Positions 1 to 7,769 of a DNA stretch of 41,781 nt are shown piece by piece. The stretch comes from a virus. The stretch lies in IMG/VR virus record IMGVR_UViG_3300020421_000051, positions 1 through 41,781 of that record; one strand, written 5' to 3'. The translations under genes and the position numbers were made by a program. The first letter of the stretch is position 1; every line of letters starts with the position of its first letter. The notes under the pieces were generated by a model, which saw only the letters and a program-made list of their open reading frames with translations, made no database searches and was not told the DNA's origin.

Positions 1-416
1 ATCATCGGATTAGTACCTAAAGTAAAACTCGAACTCAATGGAAACATATCATAGGAGCTACTTACTGAACCATCTACGAAACCTTGAATTTTTGGTGCTC
101 CTTCAGCACTACCATTAAACCCATCAGGTGGGCCGTTGTTATATGATGCGGTAAATTGAAGTTCTCCAATTGCCTTCCACGATCCTGTTCCAATTAATTG
201 TGGCGAAGTTGAGTCATTCATATCAAAATCAGCTATTGTAAATACAAATGTCGTTCCTTCGTCAGCAGCTACAAATTTATTTCCATTAAATTTCAGTACT
301 TGGTCACGACTTACAGTTAGTAAATCAAGTTCTCTTTTATTTACAGAAAGTGAACCGCTTACTGCAAATGAACCAGTTAATTTTGGATTTAATTGTCTAC
401 TGTGTATTAGTGCCAT
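1..416 (-). CDS. Fibre-like structural protein, N-terminal part (runs off left edge)
   Basis: The reading frame opens with ATG at 416 (MALIHSRQLNPKLTGSF) and stays open to base 1, giving about 138 residues of an incomplete protein. The N-terminus has the Ser/Gly motif SGSLSVNK that also appears in the gp15 extension and the giant fibre protein of this window. The rest is beta-rich and hydrophilic, with no cysteine and no membrane segment in the visible part. It is the last gene in the neck/tail series, after gp15 and a small zinc-finger gene whose 3' end overlaps it by 20 bases. The function is inferred as a fibre or other virion surface protein; I do not recognise a named family. The C-terminus, which could hold a chaperone domain, is not visible. 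Confidence 0.75.
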   Translation of the reverse strand, partial: MALIHSRQLNPKLTGSFAVSGSLSVNKRELDLLTVSRDQVLKFNGNKFVAADEGTTFVFTIADFDMNDSTSPQLIGTGSWKAIGELQFTASYNNGPPDGFNGSAEGAPKIQGFVDGSVSSSYDMFPLSSSFTLGTNPM

Positions 417-675
417 ATGTTATCTCTTTTTCTTTCCTATCTACCCACCAACTTGAAATAGATTTAGATATCTTTTTCTTATGTTGTGTAGTTTTAGGTT
501 GTTTCATTTTGTCAATCGTATCCATAGTAAGCTTTCTATCTGATTGGGCACAAGATTTACAAACTGAATTATTACCAACTGCTCTATCAAAAGAATCTTT
601 TCTAGAATATGTTAGTACTTTTCCACAATCTGGACAAGGTCTATTTTTTCGATTCTTCCAATGTCTTTTCCTCAT
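397..675 (-). CDS. Small zinc-finger protein with NUMOD3-like tail
   Basis: 92 residues. The N-terminus is very basic (MRKRHWKNRKNRP). A four-cysteine zinc ribbon follows (CPDCGK, then CKSC 25 residues later), and then a stretch ending KKKISKSISSWW that resembles NUMOD3, a DNA-binding repeat found in phage homing endonucleases. No GIY-YIG or HNH catalytic motif is present. It could be the DNA-recognition remnant of a homing endonuclease or a small stand-alone DNA-binding protein. The start at 675 has no clear Shine-Dalgarno sequence, and the AT motif TATATTTAT lies almost directly before the ATG. The gene sits between gp15 and the partial fibre gene and overlaps the latter by 20 bases, which fits insertion at a gene boundary. 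Family assignment is from motif pattern only. Confidence 0.6.
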   Translation of the reverse strand: MRKRHWKNRKNRPCPDCGKVLTYSRKDSFDRAVGNNSVCKSCAQSDRKLTMDTIDKMKQPKTTQHKKKISKSISSWWVDRKEKEITYGTNTQ

Positions 676-679
676 AGTA

Positions 680-687
680 ATAAATAT
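680..687 (-). promoter_or_regulatory. AT motif ATATTTAT, candidate late promoter element
   Basis: Reads TTTATATTTATTACT on the minus strand in the 39-base gap between gp15 and the zinc-finger gene. It is one of seven gap-located copies of the same core in the virion gene region. The promoter role is inferred. Confidence 0.35.
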
Positions 688-714
688 AAAGAAATGGTAA
701 AAGAAAAGTGGAAT

Positions 715-2256
715 TTACGAATTAAATTTACCTTGAGCTATTATTTCATCATCAGATTCTAAAGAATAACCTATACTGTTTGTATCAATTAATAAAAGAA
801 AGGTTGAACCGGTTTGTTTTATTGTCAATGCATCGTGTTCCATATACTGACCATTGATAAAAAATAAAAAGTCCTGTTCATTTGTTGTGGTAATACCCGT
901 TGGTGCTGAAGCTGTTACGGCAGTAAAGCTTGCTGTAGATGGAATTGTAATTGAAGTTGCTTTTTTTACAAAGTTTTTTCTAAGATAATTATTAGTATCT
1001 GTGGTTGATACCCCACCTATGGCTAATGAACCCGTTACATCTAATGAACCGGTAAACCTATGTTTATCATCTAAAGTATCTCCAAATATATTAGAACCAC
1101 TGGCAAAAGAAGTTGTCATGTGAGTTACGGAAGAGGAAACGATATAATTTTCTGCTATTATATCTCCTTGTACAACCCAATCTGTATTTACTTGTGCTTT
1201 TCCATCCTCTCTCTGTGAAATTTCAAATGATGTCGGACCTATATGAAGAGTATTTGAAGCACTTACGTTATTAAACTGAACTGTACTTGTGGTTCCAACA
1301 TCTTGTCCTATTGCAAAAGAAAAATTACCTTCGGATGTTCCATCAAATGTACTACCACCACCTATTGTTACTCCAGTTCCAGCGGTAAAATTAATTGGAT
1401 TTTCTAAACCACCACCACCGGCTGCTCCAGCTTGCTGCACACTTATGTTAACATCTTGTCCGGTTTTCGTTATTGCTCCTAAATCAATAGATACATCATC
1501 ACCGATAAGAATTCTCTTCGGAGTCATTTTTTTCTGAGTGGTAACTACTTTACTAAATTCTTCAGGTAATAAATAACCATTCATAGTTACAGAGAAAGTT
1601 GTTTTAATAATTCTTTCCTGATTTACATTAACTTCACTAGCATCTGTATAATTATCTATCTGTGTTCTAAATTTAAATTTACCATCTTCACCCCAATAAG
1701 CTCCTTCTGAATAAATTAATTTTTCAACAATAGAATTCATTTGCTCTGTATACGAAGTCCATATTACAAAATCATAACTTAACTTTACATAATCAGGTAC
1801 CGGTACTGCGTATAATTCTCTAGTAGGATTTAGTCCTTGTTGAACCGAAAATTTATCATATCTGTTCTTATCAGAATATTGTTTTTGAAAAGTATATTGT
1901 AACTGTGGATCTTGTGGATTTAATTTATCAACAGCTAAATCATTATCTTTTTCTATAGATGTTCTTTTAAATGCAATCAAAGGTATTATCAATTGCTTCT
2001 TATTATCGTAAAGAAATCCTCTTTTCTGTACCATAGACCATCTTTCAGGATTAGCATACATAATAGGTACTTTAATCATTTCTCCATTTTCAACTACCTG
2101 AGGTTTTATTACATTATTGAAATAAAACATGATGGTTGCATCTATATCCATTAACCCTATGGAAAAGTTTTTTACTTCATCATCTTTTCTTGATTTTTTG
2201 AAACCACGATTGAAATCTTTCCTTTTCGAACGAGGTATTGGTTTTTCACGAGCCAT
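715..2256 (-). CDS. gp15: Tail completion/sheath stabiliser (T4 gp15-like) with fibre-like C-terminal extension
   Basis: 513 residues from ATG at 2256, preceded by AGGAG with 7-base spacing and overlapping the stop of the upstream gene as TGATG. The first ~260 residues match the pattern of T4 gp15, the protein that caps the tail and stabilises the sheath: KVPIMYANPERWSMV, LSYDFVIWTSYTEQM and VTMNGYLLPEEF correspond in order to conserved gp15 stretches. T4 gp15 is about 270 residues, so roughly 250 extra residues follow. This extension is Gly/Ser-rich and fibre-like (GGGGLENP, FTGSLDVTGSLAIGG) and ends in a compact segment containing FFINGQYMEHDAL and a final GKFNS. The neighbours gp14 and gp13 upstream support the neck assignment. 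What the extension does is unknown; a neck whisker or collar appendage is one guess. Confidence 0.8.
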   Translation of the reverse strand: MAREKPIPRSKRKDFNRGFKKSRKDDEVKNFSIGLMDIDATIMFYFNNVIKPQVVENGEMIKVPIMYANPERWSMVQKRGFLYDNKKQLIIPLIAFKRTSIEKDNDLAVDKLNPQDPQLQYTFQKQYSDKNRYDKFSVQQGLNPTRELYAVPVPDYVKLSYDFVIWTSYTEQMNSIVEKLIYSEGAYWGEDGKFKFRTQIDNYTDASEVNVNQERIIKTTFSVTMNGYLLPEEFSKVVTTQKKMTPKRILIGDDVSIDLGAITKTGQDVNISVQQAGAAGGGGLENPINFTAGTGVTIGGGSTFDGTSEGNFSFAIGQDVGTTSTVQFNNVSASNTLHIGPTSFEISQREDGKAQVNTDWVVQGDIIAENYIVSSSVTHMTTSFASGSNIFGDTLDDKHRFTGSLDVTGSLAIGGVSTTDTNNYLRKNFVKKATSITIPSTASFTAVTASAPTGITTTNEQDFLFFINGQYMEHDALTIKQTGSTFLLLIDTNSIGYSLESDDEIIAQGKFNS

Positions 2257-2744
2257 CAAATACTCCTAACTCTTTCTATTTGTATAGAGCTTTTTCTAAC
2301 TAAAAATGTTGTTGCAATTACTGAATAGTTTTGATCGAACATTCCACCTATCAATTGGTTTTCATTTATAGAACCTACTTCAAAATATCCATAGTTCCAT
2401 TCGATTAAATCACCTATTTCTAATACCACACTGCTATCTATAAAGGATTGTCTTAAAAATGCAAATGACGCGTTTTGTCTATTGTCAACACTAAAATCAT
2501 CCTGATTGTAATCAAAATCTTCAGCGTTTACTAAACAATTCATTTGAACACCATCTTTATAAATTTTATTTCCAGCATCACTTTCACCATACATATTTGT
2601 AGCTGATAAAGAAAGTGAAGGTTTATAAATCACTACTTCTTGATTTATAATACCATCTTTATTATTTTTTTTATCACCCACAAGTTCTTTTGTAATCCTA
2701 GTTATTAAGTCTACATCTTTTTGTGGTAAGAATCTTCCAGCCAT
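2256..2744 (-). CDS. gp14: Neck protein, T4 gp14-like
   Basis: 162 residues, no cysteine-rich or membrane features except one cysteine in the middle. The C-terminal third, GDLIEWNYGYFEVGSINENQ, has the form seen in gp14-type neck proteins of T4-like phages (a statement that a value is held, then a YFEV beta strand and an NQ-GG turn). T4 gp14 is longer (256 residues), so this would be a short version. In T4 gp13 and gp14 form the neck complex that seals the filled head and binds the tail; the order 13-14-15 is kept here, with 4 bases to gp13 and a TGATG overlap with gp15. The assignment rests mostly on position and a weak pattern. Confidence 0.65.
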   Translation of the reverse strand: MAGRFLPQKDVDLITRITKELVGDKKNNKDGIINQEVVIYKPSLSLSATNMYGESDAGNKIYKDGVQMNCLVNAEDFDYNQDDFSVDNRQNASFAFLRQSFIDSSVVLEIGDLIEWNYGYFEVGSINENQLIGGMFDQNYSVIATTFLVRKSSIQIERVRSI

Positions 2745-2748
2745 CTTT

Positions 2749-3909
2749 CTATCCTATGTATATTGGATAAGGAACTTTTTGTAATTTTTCTTGTAAAAAT
2801 TCTGCCTCATCCTTATCAGCTTCTAATAATGATTTTCTACTTGTTTGTTCTAAGATTTCTCTAAGCTGAGTCATTAAAAATTCTTTTTCAGTTGAAGCCT
2901 CAGTTCTAAGTGTATCCCCATCCAAAGTAGTTTCTGCATTTGGAATTGGTAATGAATTATACTTACTTCTTATCTGCCCTAGTAATTCTTTACACAAAGC
3001 AAGTGCATATTTTTTAATCCATTGTTTTCCTACATCATTGATAAATTTAAACTGCATGTTATCATATGGTGCGTTCGATATATCAGATACAACACCTGTT
3101 ACCTTTCCTTGTGCAGTATTATTCCTATCATCTTTCAATAGATAATTAAAATGTAATTTATAATTTTCTGTCGGTGGGGGAAATATCCTTAGCTTATTAT
3201 TTACTAACTCAAAAGAGTATGCAGATTTTCTTATTTGGTCGTTAAATTCTATTGCCTGTACTTTGAGTATATCCGCATACATCGGCATCATCATAAATTG
3301 TACAGCAGGTGAAAATTTTCCAAAACCAAAAGAATCTAACATATTATAAGAACCATCGCCTGTTCCAGCATATGGATCGAAATATCTTGTAATAGCAGGA
3401 GAACCTTCGTAAAATACTTTTCTGATTTCAATACCCGAACCAGATTGTGCTACACTTTCACTTACTTGTGCCCAAGCATTTAAATCATACACCTGTGAAC
3501 CACTTACTACATTTATAGAACCACTCTTAAAATCAATAGTACCACCGACTCCAGCCTCAGTACCATACTGTTCAGATAACTGTATTGCCCTACCGAAAGT
3601 TGGTGTTACTTTTGTATGAGTTATATTAGAACCTGTAGACTGTCCTTGTAAAGATAAAATATTATCTTTAATATTGAATTGATTTACTTGTGCACTATAT
3701 TCTGTAATGGATTCTTCGTAGCAAGCATAAAATTGTGATTCTTGCAATTCTATAGCAACTATTGGATATCCTAGTCTTTTTGCAGCCCAATTAGAGAATT
3801 TATCAACCGAATGATTACCTGAACCAGAAAACTCTGTATCTGTATCGTAAAATCCGTATGGTGTTTCTCCTGGTGAAAAAGAACTACTTCCTGGCCAAAT
3901 TACTTCCAT
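2749..3909 (-). CDS. gp13: Neck/head completion protein, T4 gp13-like
   Basis: 386 residues from ATG at 3909, with TAGGAG upstream. It is the first gene after the strong terminator that follows gp23, so it heads its own transcription unit. The protein begins with a Ser/Gly-rich segment, then has a mixed alpha/beta body containing FGFGKFSPAVQFMMMPMYAD and a C-terminal half with KLRIFPPPTENYKLHFNY and a helical tail rich in Glu/Lys. The FPPP and helical 'KYALALCKELLGQIRSKY' segments are typical of gp13-type neck proteins in T4-like phages as I remember them. T4 gp13 is 309 residues. It would act with gp14 to close the packaged head. Assignment is by position plus remembered pattern. Confidence 0.7.
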   Translation of the reverse strand: MEVIWPGSSSFSPGETPYGFYDTDTEFSGSGNHSVDKFSNWAAKRLGYPIVAIELQESQFYACYEESITEYSAQVNQFNIKDNILSLQGQSTGSNITHTKVTPTFGRAIQLSEQYGTEAGVGGTIDFKSGSINVVSGSQVYDLNAWAQVSESVAQSGSGIEIRKVFYEGSPAITRYFDPYAGTGDGSYNMLDSFGFGKFSPAVQFMMMPMYADILKVQAIEFNDQIRKSAYSFELVNNKLRIFPPPTENYKLHFNYLLKDDRNNTAQGKVTGVVSDISNAPYDNMQFKFINDVGKQWIKKYALALCKELLGQIRSKYNSLPIPNAETTLDGDTLRTEASTEKEFLMTQLREILEQTSRKSLLEADKDEAEFLQEKLQKVPYPIYIG

Positions 3910-3942
3910 TATTTTTCTCCTAAAGTATATAGATATTCAATA

Positions 3943-3950
3943 ATAAATAT
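3943..3950 (-). promoter_or_regulatory. AT motif ATATTTAT before gp13
   Basis: Reads CTTATATTTATTATTG on the minus strand, just downstream of the gp23 terminator and about 33 bases before the gp13 start. A new promoter is expected at this point because the terminator closes the previous unit. Confidence 0.45.
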
Positions 3951-3960
3951 AAGATAAACA

Positions 3961-3991
3961 AAAAAAGGGGAAGTAAACACTTCCCCTTTTT
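3961..3991 (-). terminator. Strong intrinsic terminator after gp23
   Basis: The stem GGGGAAG / CTTCCCC is flanked by A and T runs, so the paired arms reach about 12 bases with a 6-base loop (TAAACA on the plus strand). On the minus strand the hairpin ends in a run of seven T, so it terminates transcription from the head operon. It is symmetrical enough to work on the other strand too. A terminator directly after the major capsid gene is also found in T4. Confidence 0.85.
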
Positions 3992-4017
3992 AAGTAATAA
4001 GATTAATTGATATTCAA

Positions 4018-5682
4018 TTAAACTTGATCGATGTCTGCGACAATGACTTTTCCATAGAATTCTGGACGAACCATCTTCTTTGCATATCGAGTCATTACTC
4101 CACGACGAGGTGTGAAGTTCTGAGGATCGTATACTAATGGAGTCATAATCATTGGTACATATGGAGCATATACAGCACCGGTTTCTAAGAAATTACTTCC
4201 TCTGAAACCTACCAATATATCATTAGCAGTCATGTATGGGTTCTTATAAACAGTATATCTGTTATTAATAGAACCAACAGCTTCAACACCCATAGCATAT
4301 GTCTTAGCAGATGCATCACCTGTGTTAGCCATATATCCACTTACAGATTCTAAGATTGTAGCAGTTTCAGGAGAAACAACAACAAAATTAGCACCACCAC
4401 GTAGTGTTTTCTGATGGATAGCATTAGACACAGATTGTATCTTAATACCTAATGTTTGATACCAAGAAGACTTAGTATAAGCATTAGATGCACCACTTAT
4501 TTCAGACCATGCAGGAGCACCTGTTCCTGATCCGTTATACTCAAATCCAACTTTAGCTGACCAGTATGCAGTCTTAGCTGAAGCATTTAGTGCTAACATA
4601 TCTAGGATTTCTAAATCGATTTCCATAGCGATGTATTCACTTAACATTGCTGTTAATTCTGCTTCTGCATCAACTGAATGATAAGCATTTAAGTCTTGAG
4701 CTAACTCAGGAGTCCAAACAGCTTTCAACTTACGAGTCTTAGCAACGATTGGAATTGATCTTAACTGAATGTCTACTTCAGGAATCTGAAGATCATCAGC
4801 AGCAGCTGGACCAGGTACGGTGAATGAATCTTGTTCAAAATCACCACGTGCTGTTGCAGTTGGCTGTTGATGGTACATTACAGATGCTGTAGCAGTTGTG
4901 TCTACCATTGCAATATTATCATCAGCTGTGTAAGCTTCACCATGCTGTACTATAAAAGATACATCACCGTTATTAGCTACAGTTGTATACTGAGGGAAAA
5001 TTGCATCGATGAAAGAACCACTTACTTCCCAAGCTTTTGCACCGTCATTGTCAGCATTTGTAAATGCAGCTGAATCAACTGTTAACTTAGATAGGTTACC
5101 AGCAGATAAAGAAGCACTTAGGCTTGGTTCGAATTCTAACTCTTTCCATGTTGGATGTGTTAAACTGAACGTACCATTTGCAACAACAGAACCTGAGATT
5201 TGAATTGCAGTTACTTTATCGTTAATTGAATATCCAGATTTACCAGATCCGTAAAGACCTTGTGCAGGATCGCCTGAACCTGAAGTCACACCAAACACAT
5301 CTGTGTTCTGTGTGTGATTTGCTTGGTTGGCAGAACCATATTTAAAATCAAGATAAAAGATTAGACCAGAAGGTAAATTCATAGGCTGAACACTAACAAA
5401 CTCTTGTGCTGAAATTTCACCAAAGATTCTACGAACCAATGGTAAAGCAACACCAGACCATTCTTCTCTAGATCCACCAGTACCTGTACCCGAAGCTTCC
5501 TTAATAAGCTGAGTTGCCTGGTTTTCTAAAAGAACAGCCATTCCTGTTTTCTTAGTGGGTTCACTTATGTCATCTAACAATCCGGTTGGCTCCCATTTAT
5601 CGACTAACTTACGAGTCTGAGCTAGGAGCTCTTGATGAGGGTTGTGTCCACCCATCAAATCGTTAATATTTAAGTCTGACAT
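4018..5682 (-). CDS. gp23: Major capsid protein, T4 gp23-like
   Basis: 554 residues (T4 gp23 is 521). It forms the hexamers of the head shell. The N-terminus looks like a removable propeptide: residues 1-62 are helical and end in QLIKE, followed by ASGTGTGG, which fits the prohead protease rule (I/L)-x-E before a small residue; T4 gp23 loses 65 residues in the same way. After this come WSGVALPLVRRIFGEI and SVQPMNLPSGLIFYLD, a characteristic gp23 stretch, then an insertion-rich Ser/Gly region, and a C-terminal half with VKTRKLKAVWTPELAQDL-like order (here AKTRKLKAVWTPELAQDL). Shine-Dalgarno GGGAG precedes the start; the gene follows the scaffold gene by 14 bases and is closed by a strong terminator. 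Confidence 0.95.
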   Translation of the reverse strand: MSDLNINDLMGGHNPHQELLAQTRKLVDKWEPTGLLDDISEPTKKTGMAVLLENQATQLIKEASGTGTGGSREEWSGVALPLVRRIFGEISAQEFVSVQPMNLPSGLIFYLDFKYGSANQANHTQNTDVFGVTSGSGDPAQGLYGSGKSGYSINDKVTAIQISGSVVANGTFSLTHPTWKELEFEPSLSASLSAGNLSKLTVDSAAFTNADNDGAKAWEVSGSFIDAIFPQYTTVANNGDVSFIVQHGEAYTADDNIAMVDTTATASVMYHQQPTATARGDFEQDSFTVPGPAAADDLQIPEVDIQLRSIPIVAKTRKLKAVWTPELAQDLNAYHSVDAEAELTAMLSEYIAMEIDLEILDMLALNASAKTAYWSAKVGFEYNGSGTGAPAWSEISGASNAYTKSSWYQTLGIKIQSVSNAIHQKTLRGGANFVVVSPETATILESVSGYMANTGDASAKTYAMGVEAVGSINNRYTVYKNPYMTANDILVGFRGSNFLETGAVYAPYVPMIMTPLVYDPQNFTPRRGVMTRYAKKMVRPEFYGKVIVADIDQV

Positions 5683-5696
5683 TTTATGTCTCCCAA

Positions 5697-6764
5697 TTAA
5701 ATAAGGTTAGCTAACTTCTTAAACCTATCTCTCAAATCGTTACTTTCAGTAATTACTTCTTTTTCAGATTTGGTAGACGCGACTGGCTTTGAAGCAGCTC
5801 CCTTAGATTCATTAATTTCATTTTTTCTAGAACCAAAAGACTCACCAAGTGTAGAATAAACTAACTTGACTTCTCTAAGGTTACTAGCTCTATCGAATTG
5901 CTCAACGACTTTCATCTTCTGTTCGTTATTCAAACCATACTTTCTGAATAGTTTGTTTGTAAACAAAAGTTTAGCATTTAGCAAGTTAACTTCATTTAGC
6001 TTTACACGAAGGTCCTCAATGACAGAACGATGTTCTTTAAGATCTGATTGTAGTTTTGAAACTTCATCCATTTCTTTTTCTTCATCTTCTTCTTCAGAAA
6101 GTGCTTTCAATACTTCTTCAAGATCTACATCTTCATCCATATCTTCTTTATCTTCACCTTCTTTTAGTTTTGCTTTTCCATCATTTCCGATTCCTGAAGA
6201 ATCACCGGCTTTCTTATCAAGCTTATTATCAGATTTTCCAATACCTGAAGATACATCATTTTCATCAACGGTTTCATCCATCTCTTCTTCTTCTTCTTCA
6301 TTTATTTCTGATTCTAGCTCTTTAATAACAGCTTCCAAATCAAGATCTTGATTTTCATCCATCTCTTCATCTTCTTCTTCTGTTACCTCTTCCATTTCTT
6401 CTTCTTCTTCGGATACTACAGGTGCATACTTAACACCATCGATTTCAATCACGTTTGACTCATCCATCTCATCTTCTTTTTCTTCATCCATCTCATCTTC
6501 GTCACCACGTTCTTCGAGTTCATCACCGTCACGATACATTTTAGAACGTTCTTCCATTTCATCGTCACCACGTTCCTCGAGTTCATCTTCCATCTCTTCG
6601 TTTTCCATCTCATCTTCATCTTCCATTTCTGTCTGAATCTTTTTTGATAGCATGTTCTGTAGTTTAGGTGTGAAAGCCTCTTCTAAAGCTAACTTTGCAT
6701 TTTCTAAAGCTGTTTCACGAACTGCTTTAGCGTCAGCAATTGCTTCTTTTAAGAGATCATCCAT
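5697..6764 (-). CDS. gp22: Prohead core scaffold protein, T4 gp22-like
   Basis: 355 residues, strongly acidic. It would form the internal core on which gp23 assembles and then be degraded by gp21. Residues 1-45 are helical (MDDLLKEAIADAKAV), with an LKE-A site. Residues about 45-235 are almost entirely Glu/Asp/Met (EEEEEMDE-type runs) broken by two copies of a SSGIG(K/N)(S/D) segment. Residues about 240-300 form a coiled coil (KLQSDLKEHRSVIEDLRVKL), and the C-terminus ends RDRFKKLANLI after an ITE-S site, as gp22-type scaffolds do. T4 gp22 is 269 residues, so the acidic middle is expanded. A good Shine-Dalgarno (AGGAG) precedes the ATG, and a 121-base leader with a hairpin separates it from bS21. 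Confidence 0.88.
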   Translation of the reverse strand: MDDLLKEAIADAKAVRETALENAKLALEEAFTPKLQNMLSKKIQTEMEDEDEMENEEMEDELEERGDDEMEERSKMYRDGDELEERGDEDEMDEEKEDEMDESNVIEIDGVKYAPVVSEEEEEMEEVTEEEDEEMDENQDLDLEAVIKELESEINEEEEEEMDETVDENDVSSGIGKSDNKLDKKAGDSSGIGNDGKAKLKEGEDKEDMDEDVDLEEVLKALSEEEDEEKEMDEVSKLQSDLKEHRSVIEDLRVKLNEVNLLNAKLLFTNKLFRKYGLNNEQKMKVVEQFDRASNLREVKLVYSTLGESFGSRKNEINESKGAASKPVASTKSEKEVITESNDLRDRFKKLANLI

Positions 6765-6829
6765 TATTATTCTCCTATTTAGGATTTAGTATAGTTATTG
6801 GGAACTATAATAGAATTATTACATTCGAT

Positions 6830-6855
6830 TACACCGTATAGGTAGGAACGGTGTA
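6830..6855 (-). promoter_or_regulatory. Stem-loop in the bS21-gp22 gap
   Basis: Perfect 8-base stem TACACCGT / ACGGTGTA with a 10-base loop, reading TCCTACCTAT on the minus strand. No T run follows, so it is not a standard terminator. It lies in the gp22 leader, downstream of bS21. It may regulate, stabilise or process the message; the loop resembles the 16S anti-Shine-Dalgarno tail with one extra base. Confidence 0.5.
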
Positions 6856-6871
6856 TTTAGTTTTGATATAT

Positions 6872-6879
6872 ATAAATAT
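6872..6879 (-). promoter_or_regulatory. AT motif ATATTTAT between bS21 and gp22
   Basis: Reads TTTATATTTATATATATC on the minus strand, about 108 bases before the gp22 start and just after the bS21 stop codon. It would give an extra transcript for scaffold and capsid, which are needed in large amounts. Confidence 0.4.
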
Positions 6880-6885
6880 AAAGAA

Positions 6886-7113
6886 TTAAAATTTTCTATT
6901 CTTATTAGTGTAATCTTCTTCTAAAAGTTTGATTTTTTTCCAATGATTTCGTGCTTTTGCCTTATTTTTCATCTCTTTTTTAACGCTGGATGGCTTTTTG
7001 TAGTATTCTCTTTCCCTCAACTCATACAGAACACCGGCTTCTTTCACTTTTCTTTTGAATATACTAATTGCTTTTTCGTAATTGTTATTCCTAACATTCA
7101 CTTTTATTGACAT
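6886..7113 (-). CDS. rpsU: Ribosomal protein bS21, phage-encoded
   Basis: 75 residues, the normal length for bS21 (about 70). The sequence MSIKVNVRNNNYEKAISIFK, then RKVKEAGVLYELREREYYKK and a basic C-terminus, follows the bacterial family: an N-terminal strand, the FKR-K--K-AGVL helix and the R-REYY-KP turn. bS21 binds the 30S subunit beside the mRNA exit and the 16S 3' end and affects start-site selection. A phage copy could replace the host protein and favour phage mRNAs; that is inference. Phage bS21 genes are known from aquatic phages. Here it sits inside the head-assembly operon, immediately before the scaffold gene, which suggests late expression. Shine-Dalgarno AGAGG precedes the ATG. 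Confidence 0.93.
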   Translation of the reverse strand: MSIKVNVRNNNYEKAISIFKRKVKEAGVLYELREREYYKKPSSVKKEMKNKAKARNHWKKIKLLEEDYTNKNRKF

Positions 7114-7122
7114 ATGAACCTC

Positions 7123-7743
7123 TTAGTCTTTTTCGTTTTTTGCCTTATAATTTCTGTCAACATAATTGAAGAAATCTTTCTTATCGTCAGCTGACATATC
7201 TCCTATGTCTTTGACATTAAATTTTTTCATTGCTTTTTTGAAGAATACTTTGTAATCATCCTCTTCTCTAAACATCATTTTACTGGCCTCATCCATATCT
7301 TCCGAATCTTCATTATCGTGACCTGGTATGTGAGTTTCACCTATTTCATAATATCTATTTAAAATATTACCCATATCTTCATATAAACCACCCATTCTTT
7401 GTTGTAGTGAATTTGCCTCATTAGCAACTTTACCAAATTGTTTAGATAGGTTTGTAAGTTCTTTCATATTACGACTAACCGTTACCTTATCAAAGACATC
7501 ATCTGTTTCGGATAAAGTATGTTGAGCAGCACCTTCAGCAATTGAAGATAAGGTTTCTGCTATACCTTTTAGACTATCCTTACCTGAGATAGCTTCTCCA
7601 AGTTTATTAAAACTATTTATCTGTGATACTAACTCTTTCACATTAATCTGTGGAGTGTCATTTTGTTCTTTTACCCAAGGACTACGTGAAACAATACCAC
7701 CTTGTGTTGTAGTTTCTTTTAATAAATCTTTTAACTTAATCAT
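7123..7743 (-). CDS. Putative prohead core/internal head protein
   Basis: 206 residues, helical and acidic. It starts MIKLKDLLKETTTQGG, a short amphipathic helix followed by an LKE-T site of the type cut by gp21-like proteases. The middle (about 35-125) is predicted coiled coil with SSIAEGAAQHTLSE and ANSLQQRMGGLYEDMGNILN. The C-terminus, FNVKDIGDMSADDKKDFFNY plus VDRNYKAKNEKD, is a compact helical tail I associate with prohead proteins of marine T4-like phages. TAAGGAG lies before the ATG, and a copy of the AT motif is in the 26-base gap upstream. Position between gp21 and gp22 supports a role inside the prohead, similar to the small core proteins of T4, but no direct T4 homologue is recognised. 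Confidence 0.65.
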   Translation of the reverse strand: MIKLKDLLKETTTQGGIVSRSPWVKEQNDTPQINVKELVSQINSFNKLGEAISGKDSLKGIAETLSSIAEGAAQHTLSETDDVFDKVTVSRNMKELTNLSKQFGKVANEANSLQQRMGGLYEDMGNILNRYYEIGETHIPGHDNEDSEDMDEASKMMFREEDDYKVFFKKAMKKFNVKDIGDMSADDKKDFFNYVDRNYKAKNEKD

Positions 7744-7759
7744 AATATTCTCCTTAGAT

Positions 7760-7767
7760 ATAAATAT
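7760..7767 (-). promoter_or_regulatory. AT motif ATATTTAT in the gap before 7743
   Basis: Reads AGATATATTTATATC on the minus strand, 16 bases before the start codon at 7743. A transcript starting here would have a very short leader, or the motif could be involved in something other than initiation. Confidence 0.3.
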
Positions 7768-7769
7768 AT

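Noticed and set aside
2257-2259. TTG as start of the gp15-like protein
   Set aside because: The next codon is an ATG with AGGAG at a normal distance and overlaps the upstream stop in the usual way.
5866-6351. Long plus-strand open frames opposite the scaffold gene, rich in Ser or Leu/His
   Set aside because: They are mirror images of the Glu/Asp/Met repeats of gp22, have no ribosome site and no family pattern.
6871-6878. TATAAATA on the plus strand as a T4 late promoter
   Set aside because: It points away from gp22 and no plus-strand gene follows; the minus-strand reading of the same site is preferred.
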